A DNA stretch of 64,000 bases from a bacterium HR29 (GCA_002898215.1 BEIF01000001.1:1493146-1557145), one strand, 5' to 3'. Shown: positions 48,902 through 59,303, counted from the first letter of the stretch. Notes: generated by a model from the sequence alone, not told the origin. Translations and numbers: made by a program.

Positions 48902-50047
48902 CTACTCCTCGTCGTCGGCGCCGAGCAGCTCCTCGTCGCCGGCTTCTTTCAGGGCTTCCTTCAGCGCCTTGCCGAGAACGCTCAGGCTCTCCTCGTCTTC
49001 CTCGTCGAGGATGACGGAACTGGTGCGAACCGTCGCCGGCCGGCGCCGCTGGCCGGGCCGCTCGGCGATGGGGTGGAGCCCCGGCTGGTTCGGGTCGATG
49101 AAGCCGAGCTCGGCAAGCCGCTCCCGCAGCTCGTCGTACGACTTGCGGCCGAAGTTGCGGAGGGAGAGAAGCTCCTCTTCGCTCTTCTCCAGCACCTGCC
49201 CGACGGTCATGAGCCCGCTGCGCTTCAGGCAGTTGTATGCCCGCACGGACAGGTTGAGTTCCTCGATCGGCGTGTTGTACCGGTCGGGCGAGAGGACGGC
49301 GCTGGCGCCCGCGGGCCGAGTCCCGAAGCCGGCGTACGGCCGACCGATGTTGGCGAAGAGCGAGAACTGTTCGATGAGGATCTCCGCGGCCTGGGCGATG
49401 GCCTCCACCGGATCGATGGTTCCATCCGTCCAAACTTCGAGCACGAGGCGATCGAAGTTGGTCGACTGGCCGACGCGCGTGCGCTCGACCTTGAAGTTCG
49501 CCTTGCGAATGGGCGAGAAGATGGCGTCGACCGGGATGACGCCGATGGGCAGACCTTCCGCGCTGGTAGCGGGAACGTACCCTTTTCCGAGCTGGACGTG
49601 GAACTCGACGTTCAGCCGGGCAGTGGGGCTGTCCAGTGTGGCGAGGTGCAGCTCGGGGTTGACGATTTCGAAATCGGCAGGGCACTGGATGTCGCCCGCG
49701 CGAACCTCGCCGGGCCCTTGGGCATCGAGGGTGAGCGTCCCCGGGCGGTCGCTGAGGGCGCGGATGCGGATCTCCTTCACGTTGAGGAGGAACTCGGTAG
49801 CGTCCTCCACCATCCCCGGGATGACGGAGAATTCGTGCTGGACCTGGTCGATGCGCACGGAGGTGATGGCCGCTCCGGGGAGAGAGGCCAGGAGGACCCG
49901 CCGGAGGGAGTTGCCGAGCGTGATCCCGTAGCCCGCCTCGAGCGGTTCGACGACGACGCGGGCGTACCGGTCTCCCTCCTCCTCCACCCGGAGTTCGGGC
50001 GTCACCTGCGTGAGGGAGTCGCCGAGAAGGTCAGTGGTGTCCACCAT
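48902..50047 (-). CDS. rpoA: RNA polymerase alpha subunit
   Basis: Protein of 381 residues that nucleates core polymerase assembly and contacts regulators. The N-terminal domain (about 1-235) has [20 protein letters not shown] and [16 protein letters not shown]; the C-terminal helix-hairpin-helix domain (about 265-325) has [20 protein letters not shown] and [20 protein letters not shown]. An unusual 50-residue tail follows: basic ([10 protein letters not shown]), then strongly acidic, ending GADDEE. Typical alpha is 315-340 residues. It lies 27 bases after rpsD. Confidence 0.97.
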   Translation of the reverse strand: MVDTTDLLGDSLTQVTPELRVEEEGDRYARVVVEPLEAGYGITLGNSLRRVLLASLPGAAITSVRIDQVQHEFSVIPGMVEDATEFLLNVKEIRIRALSDRPGTLTLDAQGPGEVRAGDIQCPADFEIVNPELHLATLDSPTARLNVEFHVQLGKGYVPATSAEGLPIGVIPVDAIFSPIRKANFKVERTRVGQSTNFDRLVLEVWTDGTIDPVEAIAQAAEILIEQFSLFANIGRPYAGFGTRPAGASAVLSPDRYNTPIEELNLSVRAYNCLKRSGLMTVGQVLEKSEEELLSLRNFGRKSYDELRERLAELGFIDPNQPGLHPIAERPGQRRRPATVRTSSVILDEEDEESLSVLGKALKEALKEAGDEELLGADDEE

Positions 50048-50074
50048 GGTTTCGCCTCGCTTCGGGGTGGGGCA

Positions 50075-50704
50075 CTAACGCGAGTAGTACTCGATGATCA
50101 CGTTCTCGTTGAAGAGATGGGTCTGGCCGGGCACGACCTCGGGCGGGGCGATGACCTTGCCCGTGAGCGTGGCCGTGTCGAGTTGGAGCCAGGAGGGCAC
50201 CTGCTTCGATTTGATGGTCTCCTTCACGACCTGGTAGTAGGCACTGCGCTGGCCGCGGGGAGTGAAGGAGATGGTGTCGCCCTCCTTGATTTGGGCGGAG
50301 GGGATGTCGAGTTTCCGACCGTTGACGGCGATGTGGCCGTGGCGGACGAGCTGACGCGCCTGGGCTCGGGAATCGGCGAAGCCGAGCCGGTAGACGATGT
50401 TGTCGAGCCGGCTTTCCAGCAGTCGGACGAGGTTCTCACCCGAGACGCCCGGGCGGCGGACAGCTTCCTGGTAGTAGCGCTGGAACTGCTTCTCGAGGAC
50501 GCCGTAGGTGACACGGGCGCGCTGCTTCTCCCGCAGCTGCAGGCCCCGGTCGCTGATCTTCCGTCGGCGGGCAGTGCGCTGCCCCGGCGGGTAGGGACGC
50601 CGCTCGAAGCTGCACTTGGGTGTGAAACAGCGGGCGCCCTTGAGGAAGAGCTTCTCGCCGTGTCGGCGGCAAAGGCGGCAGACAGGGCCGGTGTACCGTG
50701 CCAT
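50075..50704 (-). CDS. rpsD: Ribosomal protein uS4
   Basis: Primary 16S rRNA-binding and translational-control protein of 209 residues. The N-terminus MARYTGPVCRLCRRHGEKLF and KCSFERRPYPPGQ carry the four-Cys zinc site (CRLC, then RCFTPKC); the S4 domain reads ESRLDNIVYRLGFADSRAQA, RQLVRHGHIAVNGRKLDIPS. Length is standard. It lies 11 bases after rpsK, in the alpha-operon order rpsM-rpsK-rpsD-rpoA-rplQ. Confidence 0.97.
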   Translation of the reverse strand: MARYTGPVCRLCRRHGEKLFLKGARCFTPKCSFERRPYPPGQRTARRRKISDRGLQLREKQRARVTYGVLEKQFQRYYQEAVRRPGVSGENLVRLLESRLDNIVYRLGFADSRAQARQLVRHGHIAVNGRKLDIPSAQIKEGDTISFTPRGQRSAYYQVVKETIKSKQVPSWLQLDTATLTGKVIAPPEVVPGQTHLFNENVIIEYYSR

Positions 50705-50715
50705 GGGGAAGCCTC

Positions 50716-51126
50716 CTAGACGCGCCGCCGCTTGGGCGGGCGGCAGCCGTTGTGGGGAATGGGCGTGACGTCGCGAATCGCCGTAATGGCGAGCCCGGCA
50801 GCCTGCAAGGCGCGGATCGCGGCTTCGCGGCCGGCGCCCGCACCCTTGACGTACACCTCGACGCTCTGCAGGCCGTGCTCCATGCCCTTCCGGGCGGCGT
50901 TCTCCCCAGCCATCTGGGCAGCGAAGGGCGTGCTCTTGCGGGAGCCCTTGAAGCCGGAGGAGCCGGCGCTCGCCGAGGCGATCACGTTCCCGTTGGGGTC
51001 GGTGAGCGTGACGATGGTGTTGTTGAAAGTGGCCAGAACGTAGGCTCGGCCCTTGGGAACGGATTTCCGTTCCCGCCGGCGGGGCCGGCGCTTGTCGCCG
51101 CTGCGTTGCGCACGCTTTTCGGCCAT
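50716..51126 (-). CDS. rpsK: Ribosomal protein uS11
   Basis: Platform protein of 136 residues. Family blocks are [40 protein letters not shown] and the terminal [20 protein letters not shown] 51126 is chosen over an in-frame TTG at 51135 because aggagg lies 10 bases before the ATG but only 1 base before the TTG. It lies 18 bases after rpsM. Confidence 0.97.
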   Translation of the reverse strand: MAEKRAQRSGDKRRPRRRERKSVPKGRAYVLATFNNTIVTLTDPNGNVIASASAGSSGFKGSRKSTPFAAQMAGENAARKGMEHGLQSVEVYVKGAGAGREAAIRALQAAGLAITAIRDVTPIPHNGCRPPKRRRV

Positions 51127-51144
51127 CCCTGGCAAACCTCCTGG

Positions 51145-51525
51145 TTACTTCTTCCCGGCGCGGCGCTTGCCGGCGACGGTCTTCCGCGGCCCGCGGCGCT
51201 GGCGGGCGTTCGTGCGGGTGCGCTGACCACGAACGGGCAGGTTCCGGCGGTGACGCTGGCCGCGGTAGCAGTTGATCTCGATGAGCCGCTGGATGTTCTG
51301 GCGCACCTCGCGGCGCAGGTCGCCTTCGACCACGTAGTTCTTGTCGATGAACTCGCGGATGCGGACGAGCTCGTCATCGCTGAGCTCACCCACCTTCTTG
51401 GCCGGGGGCACGCCCGTTGCGGCGCACACCTCCTTGGCCCGCGTCGGGCCAATGCCGTAGATGAGACGGAGCCCGTACTCCACCTGCATGTGGTTCGGGA
51501 TGTCGACGCCGGCGATGCGTGCCAT
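51145..51525 (-). CDS. rpsM: Ribosomal protein uS13
   Basis: Head protein of 126 residues that contacts tRNA and bridges the subunits. Recognised by [39 protein letters not shown] and the basic [20 protein letters not shown] tail. The ATG lies 3 bases after the rpmJ stop, the typical bL36-uS13 junction at the head of the alpha operon. Confidence 0.97.
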   Translation of the reverse strand: MARIAGVDIPNHMQVEYGLRLIYGIGPTRAKEVCAATGVPPAKKVGELSDDELVRIREFIDKNYVVEGDLRREVRQNIQRLIEINCYRGQRHRRNLPVRGQRTRTNARQRRGPRKTVAGKRRAGKK

Positions 51526-51528
51526 GAC

Positions 51529-51642
51529 CTACCCCTGCCGTTGCTTGTGCTTCGGGTTCTCGCAAATCACCATCACCCGCCCGTGACGGCGGATGACCTT
51601 GCACTTGTCGCAGCGCGGCTTCACGGATGCTCGTACCTTCAT
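51529..51642 (-). CDS. rpmJ: Ribosomal protein bL36
   Basis: Tiny zinc-binding protein of 37 residues: [20 protein letters not shown], then [17 protein letters not shown]. The Cys-Cys-Cys-His zinc set (CDKC, C, H) is intact, which is the C+ form. It lies between infA and rpsM, its conserved position, 20 bases after infA and 3 bases before rpsM. Confidence 0.96.
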   Translation of the reverse strand: MKVRASVKPRCDKCKVIRRHGRVMVICENPKHKQRQG

Positions 51643-51662
51643 CGGTCGCCTCGCTTTTTCGG

Positions 51663-51881
51663 TTACTTGAACCGGTACGTTATCCGCCCTCGGCTCAGGT
51701 CGTAGGGCGAGAGCTCGACGAGGACCCGGTCGCCCGGAAGGATGCGAATGAAGTTCATACGAATCTTCCCGCTGATGTGAGCTAGCACCTCGTGCCCGTT
51801 CGCCAGCTCGACCTTGAACATGCCGTTCGGCAGGGCCTCGGTGACGACTCCCTCGACTTCGATCGCGTCCTTCTTCGGCAT
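51663..51881 (-). CDS. infA: Translation initiation factor IF-1
   Basis: OB-fold protein of 72 residues that occupies the ribosomal A site during initiation: [68 protein letters not shown] 51881 gives the canonical start; the longer frame to 51983 runs into map. It lies 32 bases after map. Confidence 0.97.
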   Translation of the reverse strand: MPKKDAIEVEGVVTEALPNGMFKVELANGHEVLAHISGKIRMNFIRILPGDRVLVELSPYDLSRGRITYRFK

Positions 51882-51913
51882 GGCTCCTCGTCGCGAGTGT
51901 GCAAACAGCCAGT

Positions 51914-52684
51914 CTAGGGCAAGGTCAGCACGAGCGGCTTCCCACCCTCGACGATGGCGATCGTATGTTCGAAATGACAGCACAGGCTACCATCTCGCGT
52001 CTTTACCGTCCAACCGTCGTCGTCGGTATACGTTTCCGGGCTGCCGGCCGTGACCATGGGTTCGATGGCGATGACGAGCCCAGGCCGAATCGGCGGCCCC
52101 TTGAAACGGATGCGATGGTTCGGAACGTGCGGCTCCTCGTGCATCTCCCGCCCGACGCCATGGCCACCGTAGCCGCGGACGATGCCGAAGCCGCTGGGGC
52201 GGATGGCGTCTTCGATGGCGGCGCAGATGTCGGCGAGGTACTTGGCGCGCCCCGCCGCCTCGATCCCCGCCCACAGGGCCCGCTCCGTGACTTCGATGAG
52301 CCGCTTCGCGGTATCGTCGACGTGGCCCACCGGCACGGTGATGGCCGCGTCGCCGACGTACCCCTTGTAGGTGGCGCCCAGGTCGAGCGAGACGATGTCG
52401 CCTTCCTTCAGGATACGATCCTTCGGGATTCCGTGGACGAGCTCGTCATTCACAGAAACGCAGATGTTCGAGGGGTAGGGCGGGTACTGCGGCCCGGGCG
52501 AATATCCCCGGAACGTCTCCTTCGCCCCCGCACGGCGGAACTCCTCGGCGACGACGCGCTCGAATTCCAGGCAGTTCACGCCCGGCCGCACCATGGCGCG
52601 GAGCTTCTCGAGCGTCTGCCCGACGATCCGCCCCGCTTCACGCATGATCGCGATCTCCTCGGGCGACTTCAGGCGGATGGCCAC
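51914..52684 (-). CDS. map: Methionine aminopeptidase, type I
   Basis: Removes the initiator methionine from nascent proteins. Of 256 residues; the five metal ligands are visible: Asp in VSLDLGATY, Asp in VGDAAITV, His in [12 protein letters not shown], Glu in IAIEPMV and Glu-containing [12 protein letters not shown] near the C-terminus. The start is GTG 52684, with ggagg 10 bases upstream, overlapping adk by 16 bases. secY-adk-map-infA order is canonical. Confidence 0.95.
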   Translation of the reverse strand: MAIRLKSPEEIAIMREAGRIVGQTLEKLRAMVRPGVNCLEFERVVAEEFRRAGAKETFRGYSPGPQYPPYPSNICVSVNDELVHGIPKDRILKEGDIVSLDLGATYKGYVGDAAITVPVGHVDDTAKRLIEVTERALWAGIEAAGRAKYLADICAAIEDAIRPSGFGIVRGYGGHGVGREMHEEPHVPNHRIRFKGPPIRPGLVIAIEPMVTAGSPETYTDDDGWTVKTRDGSLCCHFEHTIAIVEGGKPLVLTLP

Positions 52685-53322
52685 GGGCCGATCGCCTCCA
52701 GTAGAGCCTGGGTCACCGCGTCGAGGGGCTGCTCGCCGTTGACCGTGCGGAGCACGCCCCGCTCGCGGTAGTACTCGATGAGGTCAGCCGGCGGCTTCTG
52801 CTTCTCGAGGCGCGCGCGCACAACGTCGGGCTTGTCGTCGTCCCGCTGGTACAGCTCGCCGCCGCAGCGGTCGCAGATGCCGGGCGTTTTCGGCGGATCG
52901 TTCCGCTCATGGTAGACGGCCCCACACCGGCGGCACATCCAACGGCCGCCGAGCCGGGCCACCAGCTCCTCGTCCGACACCTCGATGAGGAGCGCGCGGT
53001 CGATCTTCGCGCCCCGCTTGGCCAACGCCTCGTCGAGCGCCCTGGCCTGCGTCACGTTCCGCGGGTAACCGTCGAACATCGCGCCTTTGGCGGCATCGGG
53101 CTGTTCGAGGCGTTCGAGCAGCATGGCGATGGTCACTTCGTCGGGGACGAGCTCGCCGCGGTCCATGTAGCTCTTGGCGACCTTCCCGAGCTCGGTGCCG
53201 TTGCGGACGTGCTCCCGGAACATGTCGCCGGTGGAGATGTGGACGAGCCCAGTGGCGGCAGCCAGCCGCTGGGCCTGCGTTCCCTTGCCTGCGCCTGGTG
53301 GTCCGAGCAGAACGATGTACAC
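52669..53322 (-). CDS. adk: Adenylate kinase
   Basis: Interconverts 2 ADP with ATP and AMP. The 217-residue protein has the P-loop GPPGAGKGT (residues 7-15), the AMP-binding STGDMFREHVR and FDGYPRNVTQA blocks, and a LID domain with a four-Cys zinc knuckle (CRRC and CDRC), a form common in thermophiles and Gram-positives. GTG 53322 gives the canonical start VYIVLLGPPG and lies 2 bases after the secY stop; the long frame upstream is antisense shadow of secY. Confidence 0.96.
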   Translation of the reverse strand: MYIVLLGPPGAGKGTQAQRLAAATGLVHISTGDMFREHVRNGTELGKVAKSYMDRGELVPDEVTIAMLLERLEQPDAAKGAMFDGYPRNVTQARALDEALAKRGAKIDRALLIEVSDEELVARLGGRWMCRRCGAVYHERNDPPKTPGICDRCGGELYQRDDDKPDVVRARLEKQKPPADLIEYYRERGVLRTVNGEQPLDAVTQALLEAIGPWPSA

Positions 53323-53324
53323 GG

Positions 53325-54659
53325 CTAGCGGATGAACCCCTCGTAGTTGCGCATCAGGAGCTGCGCCTCGAGCTGCTTCATGGTGTCGAGGACGACAGCG
53401 ACGACGATGAGGAACCCCGTGCTGGAGATGGTGAGGGCGCGGACACCGGTGACGAGCCCGACGAAGAACGGCGCCACAGCGACGAAGCCGAGGAAGAGTG
53501 CCCCCGCCCAGGTAATGCGCGTGACGACGCGCATGAGGTACGCCTCGGTGGGCGGACCCGGACGGATGCCGGGGATGAACGCCCCCTGCCGCTGCAGCGT
53601 CTTCGCGATCTGCTGCTGCTGGTACTGCACCATCGTGTAGAAGAACGTGAAGATGATGACCAAGACGAAGAGGACCGCCCAGTAGAGGCCGCTCCCGCTC
53701 TGACCCCGGCCGCCCTGGAACTGGTCGACGAACCAGCGGGCGACGGTGCCGACCCAGCCACCCGAACCCGTGAAGTAGCTTGCGATAGCCGCGGGGAGAA
53801 TCATGACGGAGAAGGCGAAGATGAGGGGGATCATCCCCGCCATGTTGACGCGGAGCGGGATGTAGCTCGCCCCCTGCTGTCGGTACATGCGGCCGCCGCG
53901 GAAGGCGGAGCGCGCGTACTGAACGGGCACACGCCGCTGCGCCTCCTGGAAGAAGACGATGATGTAGGTGAGCCCGAGGGCGAACGCCACCACCAGCAGC
54001 ACGCCGATGATCGACTGGGTGGAGATGTTGGGCAGCAGCCCCGGCAGCACCGCGACGATGCCGCCGAAAATGATCAGCGAAACGCCGTTGCCGATGCCGT
54101 GCTCGGTGATGAGCTCGCCAAGCCAGACGAGGAACATCGTGCCGGCCGCGAGCGTGAAGAGCGTCGCCAGCGTCCCCAGCACGTCGTTCTGGAAGCCGAA
54201 GTTGGCCACCACCGGCGCCGATTGGTTGATGAACACGATCTGGCCGTAGCCCTGGATCAGCGCGATGGGAACGGCGAGCCAGTGGGTGTAGAGCTGGATG
54301 CGCCGCCTGCCTTGTTCGCCTTCGTCGAGGAGGCTGCGGAGGTTGGGAACAATCGGCGTCAGGATCTGCAGGATGATCGACGCGGTGATGTAGGGGTAGA
54401 CGCCCAGCGCGGCGACGCTCAGGTTCTGGAGCGCCCCGCCGGAGAAGATGCTCAGGAAGTCGAGGATGCTGTTCCCTTCGAAAGCTTGACGAAGGGCGTC
54501 GCGGTCCACGTTGGGGATGGGGACGTGGGCCACGAACCGGAAGACGATGAGCATCGCGAGGGTGAAGAGGAGCTTCTGTCGAACATCGGGCTGCCGCCAG
54601 GCGTCGACCATCGCCTGGAGGAGGCGCGGACGGGAGCCGGCGGCAGTCATCGTCGCCAT
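53325..54659 (-). CDS. secY: Protein translocase subunit SecY
   Basis: Pore subunit of the Sec translocon: 444 residues with ten hydrophobic helices. Family blocks are LIVFRFVAHVPIPNVDRDAL, LGVYPYITASIILQILTPIV, GQIVFINQSAP, ANFGFQNDVLGTL, TEHGIGNGVSLIIFGGIVA, INMAGMIPLIFAF-like RVNMAGMIPLIF, and GIRPGPPTEAYL. ATG 54659 overlaps the rplO stop (ATGA). The order rplO-secY-adk is the end of the spc operon. Confidence 0.97.
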   Translation of the reverse strand: MATMTAAGSRPRLLQAMVDAWRQPDVRQKLLFTLAMLIVFRFVAHVPIPNVDRDALRQAFEGNSILDFLSIFSGGALQNLSVAALGVYPYITASIILQILTPIVPNLRSLLDEGEQGRRRIQLYTHWLAVPIALIQGYGQIVFINQSAPVVANFGFQNDVLGTLATLFTLAAGTMFLVWLGELITEHGIGNGVSLIIFGGIVAVLPGLLPNISTQSIIGVLLVVAFALGLTYIIVFFQEAQRRVPVQYARSAFRGGRMYRQQGASYIPLRVNMAGMIPLIFAFSVMILPAAIASYFTGSGGWVGTVARWFVDQFQGGRGQSGSGLYWAVLFVLVIIFTFFYTMVQYQQQQIAKTLQRQGAFIPGIRPGPPTEAYLMRVVTRITWAGALFLGFVAVAPFFVGLVTGVRALTISSTGFLIVVAVVLDTMKQLEAQLLMRNYEGFIR

Positions 54660-55138
54660 CAGGCCTGCTCCTCGCTCGCGGCCGCGCCGACGATGCGAAC
54701 CGTGCCCCCGGCCCGCTCGATCTTCTCCTTCGCCGCGGCACTGGCAGCGTGAACCTCGACGGTGAAGGGCTTGGTGACCTCGCCGTCGCCGAGCAGCTTC
54801 ACGGGGTCACGGAGCTGCTTGATGACCCCGTGGGCGCGGAGCGTGGCGGGCGTGATCACGGCCCCCGCCTCGAAGCGTTCTTCGAGGACCGCCACGTTGA
54901 CGGGCTGGTAGACCACCTTGAAGGGGTTCTTGAAGCCGCGCAACCTGGCCAGCTTCCGCGTGAGTGGGAACTGCCCGCCCTCGAACGTGGGGCGGAGGTC
55001 GCGGCCGCTGCGGGAGCGTTGCCCCTTGATGCCGCGCCCGGAGTACGTGCCGTGGCCGCTCGAGTTCCCGCGGCCGACGCGCTTGCGGGCGTGGGTCGCC
55101 CCGCGCGGAGGACGAAGGTGGTGCGCGCGGATGCTCAT
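54659..55138 (-). CDS. rplO: Ribosomal protein uL15
   Basis: Large-subunit assembly protein of 159 residues with the Gly/Arg-rich N-terminal arm (RKRVGRGNSSGHGTYSGRGI, KGQRSRSG) and the folded part FEGGQFPLTRKLARLRGFKN, GEVTKPFTVEVHAASAAAKE. A few extra residues (GAAASEEQA) end the protein. Coupled to secY downstream and to rpmD upstream by ATGA overlaps. Confidence 0.97.
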   Translation of the reverse strand: MSIRAHHLRPPRGATHARKRVGRGNSSGHGTYSGRGIKGQRSRSGRDLRPTFEGGQFPLTRKLARLRGFKNPFKVVYQPVNVAVLEERFEAGAVITPATLRAHGVIKQLRDPVKLLGDGEVTKPFTVEVHAASAAAKEKIERAGGTVRIVGAAASEEQA

Positions 55139-55320
55139 GCTGTCACCTCCTCCACCTCGACGAGGTGGGCGACCTTCGCCACCATGCCCCGAATCGAGGG
55201 GGTGTCCTCGTGCTCGACGACGTCGTGGAGGTGGCGGAGGCCGAGCTTGCGGATCGTTTCCTTCTGGTCCCGACTGTAGCCGATGGCGCTCTTCCGCCAG
55301 CGAATACGGAGCCTGCTCAT
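55135..55320 (-). CDS. rpmD: Ribosomal protein uL30
   Basis: Small 61-residue large-subunit protein: [57 protein letters not shown]. The 'I.....q..ti..LGLr.....v...dtp.irGMi..v.hlv' pattern is intact. Overlaps rpsE upstream and rplO downstream by ATGA. Confidence 0.95.
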   Translation of the reverse strand: MSRLRIRWRKSAIGYSRDQKETIRKLGLRHLHDVVEHEDTPSIRGMVAKVAHLVEVEEVTA

Positions 55321-55826
55321 CGCGTCGACACCTCGCCGCGGGCAGCCGCGAGACGCCGCTCGCGGGCGCCGATGGTCTCCTGAAGCATGCCGAGCGCCTT
55401 CATCGTGGCCTGGGCCACGTTGATGGGGTTGCGGCTTCCCAGGGATTTGGCCAGCACGTCCTTCACGCCGGCGAGCTCGAAGATCGCCCGCATCGGACCG
55501 CCGGCGATGACGCCGGTGCCGGGGGCCGCTGGCTTCATGAGCACCTTCGAGGCACCGAAGTGGGTCACGACTTCGTGCGGGATGGTGGTCCCATGCATCG
55601 GGATGCGGATCATCGTCCGGCGGGCGAGTGCGGTGGCCTTGCGGATGGCCTCGGGGACCTCGTTCGCCTTGCCCAGGCCGATGCCGACGCCGCCCCGCCC
55701 GTCCCCTACGACGACGAGCGCGCTGAAGCTGAACCGCCGGCCGCCGCGCACGACTTTGGCGACGCGGTTGATGTAGATGGTCTTTTCGGCGAGCTCTTCC
55801 TGGGGCGCCTGGTCGAACTGACTCAT
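55317..55826 (-). CDS. rpsE: Ribosomal protein uS5
   Basis: Decoding-fidelity protein of 169 residues: [51 protein letters not shown], then [20 protein letters not shown] and [14 protein letters not shown]. Length is standard. The ATG overlaps the rplR stop and the stop overlaps rpmD. Confidence 0.97.
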   Translation of the reverse strand: MSQFDQAPQEELAEKTIYINRVAKVVRGGRRFSFSALVVVGDGRGGVGIGLGKANEVPEAIRKATALARRTMIRIPMHGTTIPHEVVTHFGASKVLMKPAAPGTGVIAGGPMRAIFELAGVKDVLAKSLGSRNPINVAQATMKALGMLQETIGARERRLAAARGEVSTR

Positions 55827-56191
55827 CAGAACTTCAACCCTCCTTCGCGGGCGCCTTCGGCAAGGGCCTTCACGCGGCCGTGATACTTGTAGCCGCCCCG
55901 GTCGAACACCACCGTCTCGATACCCTTGGCCAGCGCGCGCTTGGCGATGAGCCGGCCGACGAGTGCGGCCCGCTCCGTTTTCCGCTTCCCCGCTGCCTCC
56001 GCGGCCACCTCCTCATCCAGATCGCTGGCCGCTGCCAGCGTGTGACCGATGGTGTCGTCGATGACTTGAGCGTAGATGTGAGCATGGCTGCGGAAGACGT
56101 TGAGGCGAGGGCGCTGGGGAGTGCCCTTCACCTTCTTGCGCACACGCAGGTGCCGCCGCTTCCGCGCCTCCAAGCGGGTGGCGTGGCTCAT
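55826..56191 (-). CDS. rplR: Ribosomal protein uL18
   Basis: 5S rRNA-binding protein of 121 residues: [50 protein letters not shown], then [40 protein letters not shown]. Coupled by overlapping stop/start codons to rplF upstream and rpsE downstream. Confidence 0.97.
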   Translation of the reverse strand: MSHATRLEARKRRHLRVRKKVKGTPQRPRLNVFRSHAHIYAQVIDDTIGHTLAAASDLDEEVAAEAAGKRKTERAALVGRLIAKRALAKGIETVVFDRGGYKYHGRVKALAEGAREGGLKF

Positions 56192-56736
56192 CAGCGACCC
56201 ACCTTTCCAGACTTGCCGGCCTTTCGGCGGACGCGTTCGCCCAGGTACCGGATGCCCTTCCCCTTGTACGGCTCGGGCGGGCGCAGCCGGCGGATGTTGG
56301 CAGCCACCTGCCCGACGAGCTCCTTGTCGATCCCCTTCACGTGAATGCGTGGGCCATCGACTTCGAAGCTGATGCCCGCAGGCGGCTCGACGATGACCGG
56401 ATGGGAAAACCCCAGAGAGAGCTGAAGGTTGCTGCCCTGGAGCTGGGCGCGGTAGCCCACGCCCTGAATTTCCAGCGTCTTCGTGAAGCCCTGGCTGACG
56501 CCCACGACCATGTTGTCGAGGAGCGTGCGGCAGAGGCCATGGAGCGCCCGGTTCTGGCGCTCATCGTCCGGCCGGGTGACGATGACTCGTCCGTCGTCCT
56601 TGGTGAAGCGGATCGGCTTCGGGAAGACGCGCTCGAGCTGCCCCTTCGGCCCCTTCACGACGACGCGGTTCCCCTCCCCGATGGTCACCTCGACCCCGGG
56701 GGGGATGGGAACGGGCTTGCGTCCGATGCGGGACAT
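56191..56736 (-). CDS. rplF: Ribosomal protein uL6
   Basis: Protein of 181 residues near the factor-binding site, built of two similar domains: [34 protein letters not shown], then [31 protein letters not shown] and [31 protein letters not shown]. Standard length. It lies 12 bases after rpsH. Confidence 0.97.
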   Translation of the reverse strand: MSRIGRKPVPIPPGVEVTIGEGNRVVVKGPKGQLERVFPKPIRFTKDDGRVIVTRPDDERQNRALHGLCRTLLDNMVVGVSQGFTKTLEIQGVGYRAQLQGSNLQLSLGFSHPVIVEPPAGISFEVDGPRIHVKGIDKELVGQVAANIRRLRPPEPYKGKGIRYLGERVRRKAGKSGKVGR

Positions 56737-56748
56737 GGCCTGAACCCC

Positions 56749-57153
56749 TTACCAGACGTAGCACAGCAGCTCGCCGCCGACGGATTCGCGGCGCGCCTGC
56801 TGGCCGGTCATCACGCCCTTGGGCGTGGAGAGGATGGCGATGCCGAGCCCTCCGTATACGCGAGGGATCTGGCGCTTCTGCACGTAAACCCGGAGTCCGG
56901 GCTTGCTGACTCGCTGGAGCCCGTTGATGGCAGGCTGCTTCCGGCCGAGGTAGTTGAGCTCGATGCGGAGCTCGGCCTGAGGTCGGCCCTCCTGCTGAAT
57001 GACGGTGTAGTCCTTGATGAAGCCCTCCTCCTTGAGGACCTTGGCGATGGCCACCTTCATCTTCGACGCCGGCATGCTGACGGAGTCGTGGCGGGCGGCC
57101 ACGGCGTTCCGGATGCGGGTGAGCATGTCGGCGATCGGGTCATTCACGCTCAT
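56749..57153 (-). CDS. rpsH: Ribosomal protein uS8
   Basis: 16S rRNA-binding protein of 134 residues. ATG 57153 (ggag upstream) gives the canonical [20 protein letters not shown]; the frame to 57174 adds residues without homology. Other blocks are [29 protein letters not shown] and [34 protein letters not shown]. In many bacteria it represses the spc operon by binding its own mRNA. Confidence 0.97.
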   Translation of the reverse strand: MSVNDPIADMLTRIRNAVAARHDSVSMPASKMKVAIAKVLKEEGFIKDYTVIQQEGRPQAELRIELNYLGRKQPAINGLQRVSKPGLRVYVQKRQIPRVYGGLGIAILSTPKGVMTGQQARRESVGGELLCYVW

Positions 57154-57177
57154 GGCGGAACTCCTGGCTTCCACGGG

Positions 57178-57483
57178 CTACCAGCTCGACTTCGTGACGC
57201 CGGGCAGCAAGCCGCGGTGGGCATACTCCCGGAAGGTGATGCGGGAGAGGCCGAACTTACGGATGTACGCCCGGGGGCGGCCGTCGATGATGTCGCGATT
57301 CTTCAGCCGCGTCGGGCTACTGTTGAGGGGTAGCTTCCGCAATTCGGCATAGATAGCGGCCACCCGTTCGGGGTCGCCCCAGGCCTTCTTCAATTCGGCC
57401 TTCAGCGCCTCACGACGAGCGCGGTACTTCTCGTACAGCTCGCGGCGCCGCTTGTCACGATTGATGATACCCTTGGACGCCAT
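57178..57483 (-). CDS. rpsN: Ribosomal protein uS14 (zinc-free form)
   Basis: Head protein of 101 residues: [74 protein letters not shown]. It is the long form that lacks the CxxC zinc motifs present in the short 61-residue type, while bL36 and uS4 in the same operon keep their Cys sets. It lies 10 bases after rplE. Confidence 0.96.
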   Translation of the reverse strand: MASKGIINRDKRRRELYEKYRARREALKAELKKAWGDPERVAAIYAELRKLPLNSSPTRLKNRDIIDGRPRAYIRKFGLSRITFREYAHRGLLPGVTKSSW

Positions 57484-57493
57484 CTCGTCCCTC

Positions 57494-58039
57494 CTAGTTC
57501 CGCCGGAACGGCATCCCCAAAAGTTCGAGGAGCCGCCGTCCTTCTTCGTCGGTCTTCGCCGTCGTCACGATGGTGACCTGAAGCCCGCGCACCTTGTCGA
57601 TCTTGTCGTAATCGATTTCCGGAAAGATGAGCTGTTCCCGGATGCCGATGGAGTAGTTCCCCCGCCCGTCGAAGGCGTTCGGGTTCAGACCGTGGAAGTC
57701 GCGAATGCGCGGCAGGGCCGCGGTGATCAGCCGGTCGAGGAACTCCCACATGCGGGCGCCGCGGATCGTACAGGCGACGCCAATGGGGTTCCCGGCGCGG
57801 AGGCGGAAGTTCGCGATCGAGCGCTTGGCGCGGGTCACGATCGGCTTCTGGCCGGTGATGGCAGCCACCTGCTCGACGGTGTGGTCGAGAGCAGCAGCGT
57901 TCGAGAGCGCCTCGCCCAATCCGACGTTGACGACGATCTTCTCGAGGCGCGGCACCTGCATGATGTTCTTGTAGCCGAACTCCTGCCGGAGCTGCGGCAC
58001 AACTTCGTTGAGGTAGCGGTCCTTCAGGCGGGGCGGCAT
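57494..58039 (-). CDS. rplE: Ribosomal protein uL5
   Basis: 5S rRNA-binding protein of 181 residues that contacts tRNA: YGYKNIMQ-like [80 protein letters not shown] and the C-terminal [17 protein letters not shown]. Directly abuts rplX (start overlaps its stop). Confidence 0.97.
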   Translation of the reverse strand: MPPRLKDRYLNEVVPQLRQEFGYKNIMQVPRLEKIVVNVGLGEALSNAAALDHTVEQVAAITGQKPIVTRAKRSIANFRLRAGNPIGVACTIRGARMWEFLDRLITAALPRIRDFHGLNPNAFDGRGNYSIGIREQLIFPEIDYDKIDKVRGLQVTIVTTAKTDEEGRRLLELLGMPFRRN

Positions 58040-58356
58040 CAGTCGATATCCCTCCCGCTGCGCTTCGCGACGCGCACCCAGCTGCCGTCTTCGCGGCGGC
58101 GGAAGGTGACGCGCGTGGGCTGGTCCGTGTTCGGGTCGATGAGCATCACGTTGCTGATGTGGATGGGCGCCTCGCGCTCGATGATCTGGGACTGCTGGCC
58201 CACGGCCCGGGCGCGCTGATGGCGCTTCACGATGTTGACGCCCTCCACGATGACGCGCTCGTGCTTCCGATCCACCTTGCGCACGATCCCCCGCTTGCCG
58301 CGGTCCTTCCCGGCGATGACGACCACGCGATCGCCGCGCTTAATCTTTGCCGGCAT
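58039..58356 (-). CDS. rplX: Ribosomal protein uL24
   Basis: Assembly-initiator protein of 105 residues with a KOW domain: [73 protein letters not shown]. Start overlaps the rplN stop and stop overlaps the rplE start. Confidence 0.97.
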   Translation of the reverse strand: MPAKIKRGDRVVVIAGKDRGKRGIVRKVDRKHERVIVEGVNIVKRHQRARAVGQQSQIIEREAPIHISNVMLIDPNTDQPTRVTFRRREDGSWVRVAKRSGRDID

Positions 58357-58727
58357 CAGAGCACCTCCGGCGCCAGGGAGACGATCTTCATGAAGTTCTT
58401 GTCGCGCAGCTCGCGGGCCACGGGGCCGAAGATGCGCGTCCCACGGGGGTTCTGGAGATCGTTGGCGAGGAGCACGGCGGCGTTGTCATCGAACTTGATG
58501 TAGGAGCCGTCGGGCCGGCGGTACTCCTTCGCCACGCGGACGATCACCGCCCGCACGACGTCGCCCTTCTTGATGTTGGCATGGGGCTGGGCCGACTTGA
58601 CGCTGGCCACAATCACGTCGCCCGGGCGGCCGTAGCGCCGCTTGCTACCACCGAGCACGCGGATGCAAAGCAGCTCGCGCGCTCCGGAGTTGTCGGCAAC
58701 CTTGAGGCGGGACTCCTGCTGGATCAC
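58356..58727 (-). CDS. rplN: Ribosomal protein uL14
   Basis: Inter-subunit bridge protein of 123 residues: [60 protein letters not shown], then [40 protein letters not shown]. Starts with GTG (58727), overlapping the rpsQ stop. Confidence 0.97.
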   Translation of the reverse strand: MIQQESRLKVADNSGARELLCIRVLGGSKRRYGRPGDVIVASVKSAQPHANIKKGDVVRAVIVRVAKEYRRPDGSYIKFDDNAAVLLANDLQNPRGTRIFGPVARELRDKNFMKIVSLAPEVL

Positions 58728-59071
58728 GGCGTCTCACCCTCCGCGGCACCGGCAACACGGCTGGGCGCGGCCTGGACGTCCTCTTCGAGCTCGCGGCCGA
58801 TGAGGTCGGCTTCGATCTCGGGCACCTCGCCGCGCTGGACGATTTCGATGACGCGCCACCGCTTCTCCCGGGAGAGGGGGCGCGTCTCTTCGATACGCAC
58901 GATGTCGCCGATGCGGCACTCGTTGTGTTCGTCGTGTGCTTTGTACCGCTTCGTTCGCGTGATGGTCTTGCGGTAGAGCGGGTGCATGGTCCGCCGCTCC
59001 ACGGCGACGACCACCGTCTTCTGCATCTTGTCGCTCACCACCACGCCCTGGAGGACGCGTCGCTGTCCCAT
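58724..59071 (-). CDS. rpsQ: Ribosomal protein uS17 with C-terminal tail
   Basis: 16S rRNA-binding protein of 115 residues: [77 protein letters not shown]. The last 30 residues ([18 protein letters not shown] and beyond) are an acidic tail not found in the usual 80-90 residue form. ATG 59071 is preferred; a TTG at 59077 overlaps the rpmC stop and is also possible. Confidence 0.95.
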   Translation of the reverse strand: MGQRRVLQGVVVSDKMQKTVVVAVERRTMHPLYRKTITRTKRYKAHDEHNECRIGDIVRIEETRPLSREKRWRVIEIVQRGEVPEIEADLIGRELEEDVQAAPSRVAGAAEGETP

Positions 59072-59073
59072 GG

Positions 59074-59292
59074 TCAACCCTCACCTCGCAGGCGGGCGAG
59101 CTCGCGCTCGCGCTTCACGGTCAGGAGCCGGGCGATGCGCTTTCGCGCTTCCCGGAGCGCACGGTAGTTCTCCAGCTGGCGGGTAGCATGCTGGAATCGG
59201 AGGGTGAAGAGCGCCCGGTACGCCTCGTTGATCTCCCGGGCGAGGCGCTGGTCATCCCATTGGCGGATTTCGGCGAGCTCTTGGCGTGCCAT
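59074..59292 (-). CDS. rpmC: Ribosomal protein uL29
   Basis: Two-helix protein of 72 residues at the tunnel exit: [60 protein letters not shown]. The pattern 'l..LfnLRfq.atgqlen...ir..Rk.IARi.Tv' is clear. It lies 11 bases after rplP. Confidence 0.95.
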   Translation of the reverse strand: MARQELAEIRQWDDQRLAREINEAYRALFTLRFQHATRQLENYRALREARKRIARLLTVKRERELARLRGEG

Positions 59293-59303
59293 CTCGGACC
59301 TCC

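Noticed and set aside
48896..50719. 607-codon open frame antisense to rpoA and rpsD
   Set aside because: Shadow frame; both genes on the minus strand are universal and complete.
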